From Bacteroidota bacterium (GTDB lineage: Bacteria > Bacteroidota > Ignavibacteria > Tepidaquicellales > Tepidaquicellaceae), in NCBI GenBank assembly GCA_023429265.1, contig JAEYVS010000121.1:1-20043 (forward strand): a stretch of 20,043 nucleotides of DNA. The letters are read 5' to 3'. Shown here piece after piece: positions 7,140 to 14,537 of this stretch. Position 1 is the stretch's first letter; the number at the start of each line of letters is the position of its first letter. The position numbers were made by a program, and so were the translations under genes. The notes under the pieces are model-generated. The model was not told the origin of the DNA, did not search any database, and saw only the letters and a list, made by a program, of their open reading frames with translations.

Positions 7140-8108
7140 ATGGATATTCCTAAATATTCTGTAAGTAATATACTCGTTGTTCAGATTGGAAAGCTTGGGG
7201 ATATGATACTCACCACTCCCCTTTTCCATGAGCTCAAGCGTTTGTATCCAAATGCTAAACTCACTGTGCTCGCGAGCGATCTCAATCAAAACATTCTAAA
7301 GGAACAGTCTGTTATTAATGAAGTCCTTATCTACAAAAAATCCTTTCTTCCCCTGCTAAAACTTTTATTCACACTAAAGAACCGCAGATATGACCTCTGG
7401 ATTGACCCGAAAAATGAAAAGTCAGATACATCCCGTTTTCTCATGAAATACGCCAAACCTGTAAATTCCTTAGGATATAATTTTGGAGATAAAGTATATG
7501 ATATCGACCTGACAAATAAAGAACTCGGTAATCATGCAGTAGATATTTACCTTACGCCCATTAAAGCGCTCGACCCGGCATTTGTACCCGCACCAAAAAC
7601 GCCTGTAATGGAAATACCCGGTGAAGTAAAGAACAGCATCAAAGCCCTTCTGCCCGGCTCATCAAATAACATATTTATTAATCTTTCTGCAGGACAGCCG
7701 GCAAGACATTGGGAAATTGATAACTGGATAGCGGTAATTAATGAAATAAACTCTCTCGGCGAATACACTTTTTTACTTAATGCTTTCGGAATTAATGAAG
7801 CCGATCTCTCACTTTTAAAAACATCCATTCAGGGGAAATATATTCTCGTCGATCATCTCTCACAGTTGGAAATCGCGGAAGCAATACGGAATTCAATGAT
7901 TGTAATATCACCTGACACGTCCGCAGTACACTTTGCATCCGGTTTTAATATTCCCGTAATTGACCTGATGAATAATGTCCCCTGGAACATCGAACGCTTC
8001 GCTCCCCTCTCTGAAAAACAAAAGATCCTCATCTCAAATGACGAAAACACTCTCAAAAGTATCACACCCGAAAACGTCATCACCGCCTTCAAAGAATTAT
8101 CAAAATAA
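7140..8108 (+). CDS. Glycosyltransferase family 9 (heptosyltransferase-like)
   Basis: 322 residues with the two-domain GT-B layout of ADP-heptose:LPS heptosyltransferases. The N-terminal motif ILVVQIGKLGDMILTTPLF carries the catalytic Asp position (D21, equivalent to D13 of WaaC). The C-terminal sugar-nucleotide site appears as INLSAGQPARHWEIDNW and SPDTSAVHFASGFNIPVI (D259 conserved). The family adds heptose or related sugars to lipid A core or surface glycans on the cytoplasmic side of the membrane. The acceptor here is unknown. An AGGAG sits 9 bases before the ATG. The gene follows yidC by 17 bp, where mnmE is found in many other genomes, so it may be read through from the yidC operon. Confidence 0.9.
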   Translation: MDIPKYSVSNILVVQIGKLGDMILTTPLFHELKRLYPNAKLTVLASDLNQNILKEQSVINEVLIYKKSFLPLLKLLFTLKNRRYDLWIDPKNEKSDTSRFLMKYAKPVNSLGYNFGDKVYDIDLTNKELGNHAVDIYLTPIKALDPAFVPAPKTPVMEIPGEVKNSIKALLPGSSNNIFINLSAGQPARHWEIDNWIAVINEINSLGEYTFLLNAFGINEADLSLLKTSIQGKYILVDHLSQLEIAEAIRNSMIVISPDTSAVHFASGFNIPVIDLMNNVPWNIERFAPLSEKQKILISNDENTLKSITPENVITAFKELSK

Positions 8109-8115
8109 TAACCCT

Positions 8116-8141
8116 CTTTCCCAAGCCCCAGCTTGGGAAAG
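8116..8141. repeat. 11-bp perfect hairpin after the glycosyltransferase gene
   Basis: CTTTCCCAAGC, loop CCCA, then GCTTGGGAAAG. It is 8 bp after the stop at 8108 and could end or stabilise the transcript, but no T-tract follows. A dispersed palindromic repeat is equally possible. Confidence 0.55.
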
Positions 8142-8159
8142 CAATCCTCTCAATAACCT

Positions 8160-8200
8160 CTGAATTGCACGACTGAATTCCCACCACTGAATTGCCACAA
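8160..8200. repeat. Degenerate 13-14-bp tandem triplet (CTGAATT...CCAC)
   Basis: Three consecutive copies start with CTGAATT at 8160, 8173 and 8187; the second and third continue CCCACCA and GCCACAA. A related single copy, CTGAATTCCACCCC, occurs at 4156-4169. The third copy merges into the 40-bp dispersed repeat. Confidence 0.5.
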
Positions 8201-8227
8201 CTTTTTCCCGAAGGGATGCCTATGGCA
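8188..8227 (+). repeat. 40-bp dispersed repeat, copy B
   Basis: The 40 bases match the reverse complement of 19994-20033 at 36 of 40 positions without gaps. The shared core includes TGAATTGCCAC, CTTTTTCCC and GATGCCTATGGCA. Weaker similarity continues for about 12 bp with one gap. Confidence 0.75.
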
Positions 8228-8295
8228 AACTCGTAGGTACTAATTCCAAATAAACTCCTCTGTGAACTCTGTGTCTCTGTGGCAAAAACAATAAA

Positions 8296-8330
8296 TAAAA
8301 AAACGCCCGAAAATCTACTTTCCGGGCGTC
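8296..8330 (-). terminator. Rho-independent terminator of ssrA
   Basis: On the minus strand ACGCCCG (8323-8329) pairs with CGGGCGT (8303-8309) and is followed by a run of seven T (8297-8303, overlapping the stem base). It lies 8 bp beyond the tmRNA 3' end. Confidence 0.85.
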
Positions 8331-8337
8331 ATACTTG

Positions 8338-8693
8338 TGGAAATGCCGAGAGTCGAACTCGGGTCCGAAGTGAAGCCAATTAAAACTTCTACATGAATAG
8401 TCTGACATTGGTGTCTTACAATGCTTTGCCCGTCAGACAAACCGCCGCATTGCCAGTCCGTTAGTTCTTACCTACCCTACCGGACACTCGGATAAGCCAG
8501 CTCACAAAGTTTGACACCTTTACCCGTTCTCGTGAGCGGAAACCGGGCAAGATGAGCTGTTTATTTTATTAAGCAGCTAAAGCGTAATTGTTATTATCGC
8601 CAACTAATATTTGTTCCGCCGTTTAATGTGTCTGCGGAGAACACAGCATGCAGTCTTAATCCTCTTTCACCCCGTCGAAACCGTTGCATTCCC
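8338..8693 (-). ncRNA. ssrA: Transfer-messenger RNA (tmRNA)
   Basis: About 356 nt. The 5' end GGGAATGCAACGGTTTCGAC pairs as a 7-bp acceptor stem with CATTTCC near the 3' end (8339-8345), with one G-U pair. The T-arm GAGTTCGACTC is next to it. The tag frame (8569-8601, minus) reads GDNNNYALAA then TAA, preceded by TAGTT, in agreement with the UAGUc-type context before the resume codon. The resume codon is GGC (Gly), not Ala, as in Bacteroides-type tags. The CCA end is not fully encoded (after the discriminator A the DNA reads CAA), so CCA would be added by nucleotidyltransferase. tmRNA with SmpB rescues stalled ribosomes and tags the product for proteolysis. Confidence 0.95.
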
Positions 8694-8728
8694 AATATCC
8701 AAATATACTACGTTTCTATTGAGCAAAA
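8694..8728 (-). promoter_or_regulatory. ssrA promoter, Bacteroidota type
   Basis: The minus strand has TATATTTG (8700-8707, an exact TAnnTTTG) ending 6 bases before the tmRNA 5' end. TTTTG (8724-8728) lies 16 bases further upstream as a -33 candidate. The position fits initiation at 8693. Confidence 0.6.
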
Positions 8729-8821
8729 TAAAACTAAATACCTTATTTCAAAAGAACTTACATCTTAACATCTAAACAACTACATACCTAATTTTGTTCC
8801 TGATGTTTAAAAATTATCACT

Positions 8822-8875
8822 CCCCTCTCCTTACCAAGGAGAGGGGTGCTCCGATAATATCGGAGCGGGGAGAGG
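8822..8875. terminator. Stacked hairpins downstream of the small membrane protein gene
   Basis: Hairpin 1: CCCCTCTCCTT-ACC-AAGGAGAGGGG (8822-8846, 11-bp stem). Hairpin 2: GCTCCGA-TAATA-TCGGAGC (8848-8866). A third arm, GGGGAGAGG (8867-8875), could instead pair with the first arm. For the minus-strand gene ending at 8881 this is a 3' structure; a TTTTT lies about 9 nt after it, so termination is plausible but not textbook. Confidence 0.55.
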
Positions 8876-8880
8876 TTAAT

Positions 8881-9243
8881 TTACGAAGTCTTTATATTCC
8901 CCGTTGCTTTTACCTGCGGATCGTCAGCCTCTGTTATCTCCTCCTCAATTATTTCTTCGCTCCTGGCACCGTGTGATTTTCGCATAAAGGAATTACCATA
9001 TAATATTCCGAAGGGCACTATTACGCAATAACCCAATACCAGTAATATTGGGGCTAATACAGTACCCATAAAACCATCTACGGTACGATCAGAACCCATT
9101 ACTATGTAGCCCAGTATTATTACCGCTACGCCAAGCCCGATAATGCCATAATTACCCGCATTCATTGAAAGATGTAAATGCTCTTCCTTTTTAGTCTTCT
9201 TGTTTCTTAGCTTTTGTAAATTACCTGATTTTACTTTAGCCAT
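8881..9243 (-). CDS. Small two-TM membrane protein, DUF3098-like
   Basis: 120 residues. A basic N-terminus (about 1-22) is followed by TM1 (about 31-49, YGIIGLGVAVIILGYIVMG), a short loop, TM2 (about 61-80, VLAPILLVLGYCVIVPFGILY) and an acidic tail (EEIIEEEITEADD). The layout 'NYG...G..VI.LGYI.M......VLAPI.L..GY' resembles the Bacteroidota DUF3098 family; this is my recollection of the family pattern and is tentative. Function is unknown. It starts one base after the M20 peptidase stop, so the two are cotranscribed. Confidence 0.8.
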   Translation of the reverse strand: MAKVKSGNLQKLRNKKTKKEEHLHLSMNAGNYGIIGLGVAVIILGYIVMGSDRTVDGFMGTVLAPILLVLGYCVIVPFGILYGNSFMRKSHGARSEEIIEEEITEADDPQVKATGNIKTS

Positions 9244-9244
9244 A

Positions 9245-10621
9245 TTATTTATTTAATTTTGATAATTCGTCGTAATAATAACTCACACTTTTGATTCCTT
9301 TATAAAAATTCCTCAGATCGAAATTTTCATTTGGTGAATGAGTATTCTCGGTCGGCAGTCCAAATCCCAGCAATATCGTCGGTGCTCCCAGCAATGTCTG
9401 GAATGTCTCCACCACCGGTATGGATCCGCCTTCCCTCATGAATATCGGCTCTTTACCATAGGCTTTCGTTAATGCCTCAACAGCAGCCTTCATTGCGTCC
9501 GTATCGATTGGAGTAATTGCAGGTTTTGCGTGGTGCATTGGTTTTATATCCACCTTCATTGTCTTTGGAGTTATGCTTCTTACATAGTCCGTGAAGCTTT
9601 TCTCAATCTTCTCCGGGTCTTGATCCGGCACCAGTCTCATAGAGATTTTAGCGCCCGCTTTTGAAGGGAGAACTGTCTTTGCGCCCTCTCCTTGAAATCC
9701 GCCCCAGATACCGTTAGCATCGAGTGTTGGTCTTGCTGAGTCTCTCTCCACCGTCAAATATCCTTCCTCTCCAAATAGCTCATCCACTCCAAGATCTTTT
9801 TTATAAGCTTCCTCATCGAATGGGATCTTTCTAAACTCTTCTCGCTCCTGGTCTGTCAGTTCCCTTACATCATCGTAAAATCCCGGGATCTGAATTCTGC
9901 CTTTGTCATCCTTCAGCTTTGATATAATGTGAGCTAATGCATTTATCGGATTATCCACCGCGCCGCCGAAGCTTCCCGAATGAAGATCTCTGTTCGGTCC
10001 GGTCAGGTTCACCTCCATATAACACAGTCCTCTAAGACCGTAACATATCGATGGCTGTTCCTCACTGTGCATCGATGTGTCTGATATCATTACATAGTCG
10101 CACTTCAGCATCTCTTTGTGTGCTTCCAGGAATTCCCCGAGATGTTCACTACCTATCTCCTCTTCACCTTCTGCAATCACTTTTACGTTTACAGGTAGCT
10201 TTCCAATCGTCTGAAGATACGATTGAATGCTCTTCAGGTGAATGAAAAATTGTCCTTTGTCGTCCGTAGCTCCTCTTGCGTAGATCTTGTCACCCTTTAC
10301 TACAGGCTCAAAAGGAGGGTCTGTCCAGAGGTCCAAAGGATCTACGGGTTGCACGTCATAATGACCGTAAACCAGTAAAGTCATAGCGTCATCACCCGCT
10401 TTCAGCCAATCTCCATATACTACAGGGTGCCCTTTTGTTTCATAAATCTTCACATTCTCCAGTCCTGCTTCATCCATCTTCGTCTTTACAAATTCTGCGC
10501 ACTCCCGCACGTCTTCCTTATTCTCCGGATTTGTACTGATTGATGGTATTCTTAGAAATTCCTTCAGTTCTTCAAGAAACTTATCCTTGTTATCCTCTAT
10601 GTATTTAATACTGTCATCCAT
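9245..10621 (-). CDS. M20-family dipeptidase/metallopeptidase
   Basis: 458 residues, the normal size for M20 di-zinc dipeptidases of the carnosinase-like (CNDP/PepV-like) branch. Metal and catalytic motifs are complete. YGHYDVQP holds H87 and D89. GATDDKG holds the bridging D120. AEGEEEIGSEH holds the Glu pair (about E153-E155). SDTSM holds D181, and the last ligand is H428 in NTHSPNENF. The lid/dimerisation domain begins with NRDLHSGSFGGAVDNPINAL. No signal peptide, so it is cytoplasmic; it likely cleaves dipeptides or short peptides. The start ATG is only 9 bases from a strong hairpin (10631-10654), leaving little room for an ordinary ribosome-binding site. Confidence 0.93.
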   Translation of the reverse strand: MDDSIKYIEDNKDKFLEELKEFLRIPSISTNPENKEDVRECAEFVKTKMDEAGLENVKIYETKGHPVVYGDWLKAGDDAMTLLVYGHYDVQPVDPLDLWTDPPFEPVVKGDKIYARGATDDKGQFFIHLKSIQSYLQTIGKLPVNVKVIAEGEEEIGSEHLGEFLEAHKEMLKCDYVMISDTSMHSEEQPSICYGLRGLCYMEVNLTGPNRDLHSGSFGGAVDNPINALAHIISKLKDDKGRIQIPGFYDDVRELTDQEREEFRKIPFDEEAYKKDLGVDELFGEEGYLTVERDSARPTLDANGIWGGFQGEGAKTVLPSKAGAKISMRLVPDQDPEKIEKSFTDYVRSITPKTMKVDIKPMHHAKPAITPIDTDAMKAAVEALTKAYGKEPIFMREGGSIPVVETFQTLLGAPTILLGFGLPTENTHSPNENFDLRNFYKGIKSVSYYYDELSKLNK

Positions 10622-10625
10622 AAAT

Positions 10626-10654
10626 AAAAATGCGATTATATTGATATAATCGCA
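10626..10654 (-). terminator. Terminator-like hairpin between the TPR gene and the M20 gene
   Basis: Perfect 10-bp stem: TGCGATTATA, loop TTGA, TATAATCGCA (10631-10654). On the minus strand it is followed by TTTTTATTT and then directly by the ATG of the M20 gene. It probably ends the tonB-to-TPR transcript. Confidence 0.7.
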
Positions 10655-10699
10655 TAAGTTATGTATTTATTATTAAAGATTAAATTGATTTATCGGTAC

Positions 10700-12151
10700 T
10701 TACTGACCTTCCGGGGTATCTGTGCTTGAGGAATTATCCGGATTGTTTAAAAAATCCAATCTATCCTGCGCATCTGTATTACCCGGTTCAAGTTCTAGTA
10801 CTTTCTGATAATCGGCAATCGCGCCTTCCCTATCTCCCAATGCTTCTTTTGCATTACCTCTTAAAAGGTAATTTAAAGCGTACTCATCGTTTACAAGTAT
10901 TGCTTTATCAAATTCACCAACTGCTTCAGTGTACTTAGCCAGATTAAAGTATGTCAATCCTTTATAAATGATCGCGGTATTATTGCCCAATTCTTCAGCT
11001 CTGCTAAAATGAACCAGTGCATCTTCATATTCTTTGTTATTCAGATAGGACTCACCCCATTCCAGCTCCAGTCTTGCTGATGATGAATCGGCAACAGACC
11101 CTTTTCTGAATGTTTCATATGCGCTTACAAAATCACCTTTCTTTTCATATGTCTCTGCGAACATAATATAGTCATCCGCTTCCATCATGTCGGCAGGCAC
11201 TTTTTGAAAGTTTGTAATCGCCTGGTCATACTGCTCCATTGCGCTCATTGTATATCCTTTGTACTTAAATGCGGAAGCATTATTGGGATCTAATACCAAT
11301 ACTTCATCGAGCAGCTTATTTGCTTCATCAAATTGTCTTAAGGCAACAAGGATTTTTGCGCCATATGATAGTCCATCAAGGTCTCCCGGTTTTAGCTGGT
11401 TATACTTATTTATTGCTGATAATGCAGCCTGGTAATCTTCGTTGAAATACAAAAGCTTTCCTAATTGAAGATATGCATCTGCAAAATTGGGAGAACTTTG
11501 TACTGACTTTTGATACATCTCTACTGCATCCTGGTATTTCTTTTGCTCAAAATATACATTACCAATCCCGTATTGAGCCGGACCGTAGCTTGCGCTTACT
11601 CCTAATGCTTTATTGTAATTTTCCAGGGCGGCAGGTATTGCCCCACCGTAAAAATATACATCACCAAGACCAGTATAAACTTCAGCCGTCTTTTTTAATG
11701 TTGTTGCCTTAGTCAAAGGAACAAGTGCGTCTGCAAGTTTTCCGGCTTTTGCGAGATTCCTTCCCTGTGCTACAAGAATATCGACACTTTCATCATTTTC
11801 TTTTGCAGCTCTTTTATAATAATTATTAGCGTCATCATATTTTCCCTGGAGACTCAATACATTACCCATTCCGAGTAATGCTTCCCAGCCTTCATCGTCA
11901 TCTTTTAATGCCGTCTGGAAGTACTTTTGGGCTTCTGTTAAGGAACCTGTTTCTAAAAGCGTCTTCCCGTACCAATAGTTCGCGTCATAGTCCCCGCCTA
12001 TGTTGCCCGCTCCCTTAAACAAATTTAATGCTGTCGTATAATCGCCCCTTTTAGCCGCTTCTATTCCCCGGTCTACCTGTGCCATAACACCTGTCTGGAA
12101 AATTAATACCAGTATCGAAGCAAGTGTTAGTTTTTTAATTAGGTTCATCAT
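10700..12151 (-). CDS. Secreted tetratricopeptide-repeat protein
   Basis: 483 residues with a signal peptide (about 1-25, cleavage after VMA-Q). It is followed by roughly 13 back-to-back TPR units of 32-34 residues, with the usual W/Y..G..Y......A...Y..A....P spacing (for example YGPAQYGIGNVYFEQKKYQDAVEMYQKSVQSSPN by span). The C-terminal 20 residues are a polar, Ser/Thr-rich tail. It should be a periplasmic protein-interaction scaffold. It is the last gene of the tonB/small membrane/PstS-like run, 26 bp after the PstS-like stop. I recall the same order in many Bacteroidota, which suggests a function tied to TonB-dependent transport. No enzymatic motif is visible. Confidence 0.92.
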   Translation of the reverse strand: MMNLIKKLTLASILVLIFQTGVMAQVDRGIEAAKRGDYTTALNLFKGAGNIGGDYDANYWYGKTLLETGSLTEAQKYFQTALKDDDEGWEALLGMGNVLSLQGKYDDANNYYKRAAKENDESVDILVAQGRNLAKAGKLADALVPLTKATTLKKTAEVYTGLGDVYFYGGAIPAALENYNKALGVSASYGPAQYGIGNVYFEQKKYQDAVEMYQKSVQSSPNFADAYLQLGKLLYFNEDYQAALSAINKYNQLKPGDLDGLSYGAKILVALRQFDEANKLLDEVLVLDPNNASAFKYKGYTMSAMEQYDQAITNFQKVPADMMEADDYIMFAETYEKKGDFVSAYETFRKGSVADSSSARLELEWGESYLNNKEYEDALVHFSRAEELGNNTAIIYKGLTYFNLAKYTEAVGEFDKAILVNDEYALNYLLRGNAKEALGDREGAIADYQKVLELEPGNTDAQDRLDFLNNPDNSSSTDTPEGQ

Positions 12152-12177
12152 CTTTAATTTATGTTTTAATTACTAAT

Positions 12178-13158
12178 TTAATTTATTTGAACGGTCCTGA
12201 TCGGTTGGGTTACAGGTACCAGTCCTTCCTTTAATACTACTTTTTGACCGTCTTTGTTCAATAAAAATGTAATAAATCCTGTAGATAAAGCTATTCCCTG
12301 GTCTGTAGTCAATAAATATACAACCCTTCTATATGGATATTCACTATTGAATACCAATCCCTGGTGAAACTGTTTAAAGTCAGCCTTAAAGCCGTCAGGG
12401 TATATTCTTGCAACTCTCAGGGGCTTTACAGTGCTGTCCAGTAAATCCTGGTTCCCGGTGCCCAGCCATCCTAAATTTGATATACCGATCGCATTCTCAT
12501 TATTTCTTATCTCTTCAAGCATCTGTGCGCTCGTAGAGCATATTACTGCCTGCGCTGAATAATCGAGTCCTGAAAGTACGGTATCTTTAACGTATGAATA
12601 TATATCGGAGTTTGGCCTTTGTATGACAACTTTTATGTTCGAGTTCTGTCCCGTCATCGTACTGTTCAAAAGGCGATTCTGTTCCTCACTTTGCGAAACC
12701 ACATTGCTCCATTGCTTATACTCACCTGTAAATATTTTTTTAAGGTCGTCTGAGGTTACTCTTTCGATGGGATTATTTGGGTTTACAATGAACGCAATAC
12801 CGTCAACTGCGAATTCATGCTGATTGATCTTTATGCCGTGCTCATCTGCGGCTTTCTGCTCTTCAGGTGTTAGACCGCCTGTAGTAACTACAAACCTTAC
12901 ATCACCGTTTATCAGTTCCGCGGTCACATATCTTGTCGGAAGAAATTTTAATTCTATATTGGCTTCTTTATTCAGCCTTTCAAATTCCTTCTCCTCTTCA
13001 AGCATAAGCTTTTTCAGGGTTTCATCTGCCGTAACAGATAGATCACCTGTAGTGGATTTTGGCTTTATGTCTCCAAAATCACAGCCCTGGAATACAATTA
13101 ATGCTAATATTAAGGAAGTGATTAAATACGAGGCGAAACGTGTTCTATTTGTTAACAT
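12178..13158 (-). CDS. PstS-like substrate-binding lipoprotein
   Basis: 326 residues. The N-terminal hydrophobic segment ends in VFQGC with C26 as the likely lipidated cysteine. The rest matches the periplasmic phosphate-binding-like fold: VRFVVTTGGLTPEE, HEFAVDGIAFIVNPNNPI, TSDDLKKIFTGEYKQW, AIGISNLGWLG and LTTDQGIALSTGFITFLL. In true PstS the second domain ends in a similar 'Y.LT...G..F..F'. It is not next to pstCAB. It lies in the tonB cluster, overlapping the small membrane protein gene by 14 bp, so a role in TonB-linked uptake or surface homeostasis is more likely than being the PstS of the pst genes at 18093-19833. The ligand is unknown. Confidence 0.85.
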   Translation of the reverse strand: MLTNRTRFASYLITSLILALIVFQGCDFGDIKPKSTTGDLSVTADETLKKLMLEEEKEFERLNKEANIELKFLPTRYVTAELINGDVRFVVTTGGLTPEEQKAADEHGIKINQHEFAVDGIAFIVNPNNPIERVTSDDLKKIFTGEYKQWSNVVSQSEEQNRLLNSTMTGQNSNIKVVIQRPNSDIYSYVKDTVLSGLDYSAQAVICSTSAQMLEEIRNNENAIGISNLGWLGTGNQDLLDSTVKPLRVARIYPDGFKADFKQFHQGLVFNSEYPYRRVVYLLTTDQGIALSTGFITFLLNKDGQKVVLKEGLVPVTQPIRTVQIN

Positions 13159-13399
13159 TTTTAAATAGTTTCTCTCTTTCTACTCTCATTTTTTCACGCT
13201 GTTCTTCTTGCTGATGAAGTTTTCGCTTGGTCTGCGTTGTTACGAATCTGTATACACCGTATGCTACGAATATTATGCCAAACGCAATCCTGGAGTATAG
13301 ATCTAGGCCGGATGGAAAAATCCCCGACACTAATAAAAATATGCCGATCAATGTTATGAATACTGATGTCACATAATTTATTATTAGCGTCGGAGACAT
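13145..13399 (-). CDS. Small two-TM membrane protein in the tonB cluster
   Basis: 84 residues. TM1 is at about 7-28 (INYVTSVFITLIGIFLLVSG) and TM2 at about 35-53 (SRIAFGIIFVAYGVYRFV). A highly charged helical tail follows (KRKLHQQEEQREKMRVEREK), probably cytoplasmic. Its end overlaps the PstS-like start by 14 bp, and it starts 33 bp after the tonB stop. A competing frame at 13194-13406 was rejected because it shows no membrane pattern. Function unknown; position suggests an accessory of the TonB/PstS-like system. Confidence 0.75.
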   Translation of the reverse strand: MSPTLIINYVTSVFITLIGIFLLVSGIFPSGLDLYSRIAFGIIFVAYGVYRFVTTQTKRKLHQQEEQREKMRVEREKLFKNVNK

Positions 13400-13432
13400 A
13401 TATCAAAAAACTTTATATAATCGGAGTAAAAA

Positions 13433-14335
13433 TTACTCTTCCTCTGACTCTTCTTCTTCTGTCTTCTTCTTAAAGCCGCTGTCCAGCTTAAAGTTGAAAG
13501 GAACACTTACCCAGCACCTTACGGGTTTTCCGTTTTGAAGTGCAGGAGTAAATTGTAATGACATTATCTTATCACGAACTTCATCATGGAAAACTGAAGG
13601 ACCGCTTAATCCACCAACTCTTACGATAGATCCGTCAGGACCAACAAGCACTTTAGCAGTCACTCTACCTTCTGTACCGGATGACCTTGCTATCTCTGGA
13701 TATCTCATCGAACCTCTAACAGACCCAAGGTTTACAGCCTTTGGCTGTACCTCTACCTCAAACTGCTGGTATTCGGTCTTTACAGGTTTCTCTTTTTCCT
13801 TTTCTATCTTAGTTTCCACCTTCTTCTCGCTCAGCTTAATGTCCCCTGTATAATTTATGTTAGGTGCATTTTCGCTTCCCTCTGACGATACAGGTGCCTT
13901 GATCTCTTCCAGCTTTTCCTGGGACTTCATGGTAATAATCTCTGCTTCCTGTTTTGCAACAGGTTTTGGGATCAATGCTTCAAGGTCTTTCAAAGGAATG
14001 ACGGTCTCAGGAACTTCTACGTCTGGTGGAGGTGGTTCTTCCTCGGCAGATGTTGGAGGCAATTCTAGGTCCTCAAGTGTAATGATTCTTGACTGTTCCT
14101 CATCTATTACTTCTTCTGTATTACTTTTCTCGATGTAAAGCGCTAGCACATAGCCGCCGATCAAAAACAAATACAGAGCGCAGGCTATGACGAGACCTCT
14201 CGAAATATACTTGGAATACAATCTTTGAAGCTCGGGAGCTCCATACTTAAAGGACTTAAAATAACCCTCTTTCCCTATAAGGGATTCTTCTTCCTGGATT
14301 TCAGGTTGTTGAGGATTTTTAGTTTCGTCAGACAT
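13433..14335 (-). CDS. tonB: TonB family energy transducer
   Basis: 300 residues. The cytoplasmic N-terminus (about 1-48) precedes a single TM (about 49-70, GLVIACALYLFLIGGYVLAL). A long Glu/Pro-rich periplasmic linker (EEEPPPPDVEVPETVIPLKD...) leads to a C-terminal TonB domain (about 203-285: MRYPEIARSSGTEGRVTAKV, GPDGSIV, LQFTPALQNGKPVRCWVSVPFNF). TonB passes proton-motive-force energy from ExbB/ExbD to outer-membrane receptors. exbB/exbD are not in the window. The N-terminal cytoplasmic stretch is longer than in E. coli TonB, which is common in Bacteroidota. GGAGG (14343-14347) lies 7 bases before the ATG. First gene of a four-gene run. Confidence 0.95.
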   Translation of the reverse strand: MSDETKNPQQPEIQEEESLIGKEGYFKSFKYGAPELQRLYSKYISRGLVIACALYLFLIGGYVLALYIEKSNTEEVIDEEQSRIITLEDLELPPTSAEEEPPPPDVEVPETVIPLKDLEALIPKPVAKQEAEIITMKSQEKLEEIKAPVSSEGSENAPNINYTGDIKLSEKKVETKIEKEKEKPVKTEYQQFEVEVQPKAVNLGSVRGSMRYPEIARSSGTEGRVTAKVLVGPDGSIVRVGGLSGPSVFHDEVRDKIMSLQFTPALQNGKPVRCWVSVPFNFKLDSGFKKKTEEEESEEE

Positions 14336-14342
14336 TTTTATG

Positions 14343-14347
14343 CCTCC
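14343..14347 (-). promoter_or_regulatory. Strong Shine-Dalgarno of tonB
   Basis: GGAGG on the minus strand, 7 bases before the start codon at 14335. It is unusual in this window, where most genes lack a clear site. Confidence 0.7.
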
Positions 14348-14502
14348 TTAAAATTAAACTTTTATAAGCTCTATTACTTACTTAAACCTATGAAATTTTG
14401 ATTAGTTCCGTTAAACTACTCTTATTTCCCTATAATATATAAAAAATCTGCAATAATTAATACAGACTTTTGTTAATTTTACGTTAAATTTCACTTTTTT
14501 TG

Positions 14503-14537
14503 ACTAACTGAACACTGATAACTGAAAATTGAAGATT
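14503..14537. repeat. Degenerate 7-bp tandem array 2
   Basis: Five gapless heptamers: ACTAACT, then four with the pattern GAnnA(C/T)T (starts 14510, 14517, 14524, 14531). It ends exactly at the stop codon of the EthD-like gene. Confidence 0.65.

Noticed and set aside
8220..8408. 62-codon frame across the tmRNA 3' end and terminator
   Set aside because: It reads through the acceptor/T-arm and terminator of ssrA, so it is a chance frame.
12178..13158. Naming the PstS-like gene pstS
   Set aside because: It is in the tonB cluster and distant from pstBA; the fold fits but the transport role is not supported.
13194..13406. 70-codon frame overlapping the small membrane protein gene
   Set aside because: The other frame (13145-13399) has two clean membrane segments and overlaps the next gene as in an operon; this one has no pattern.
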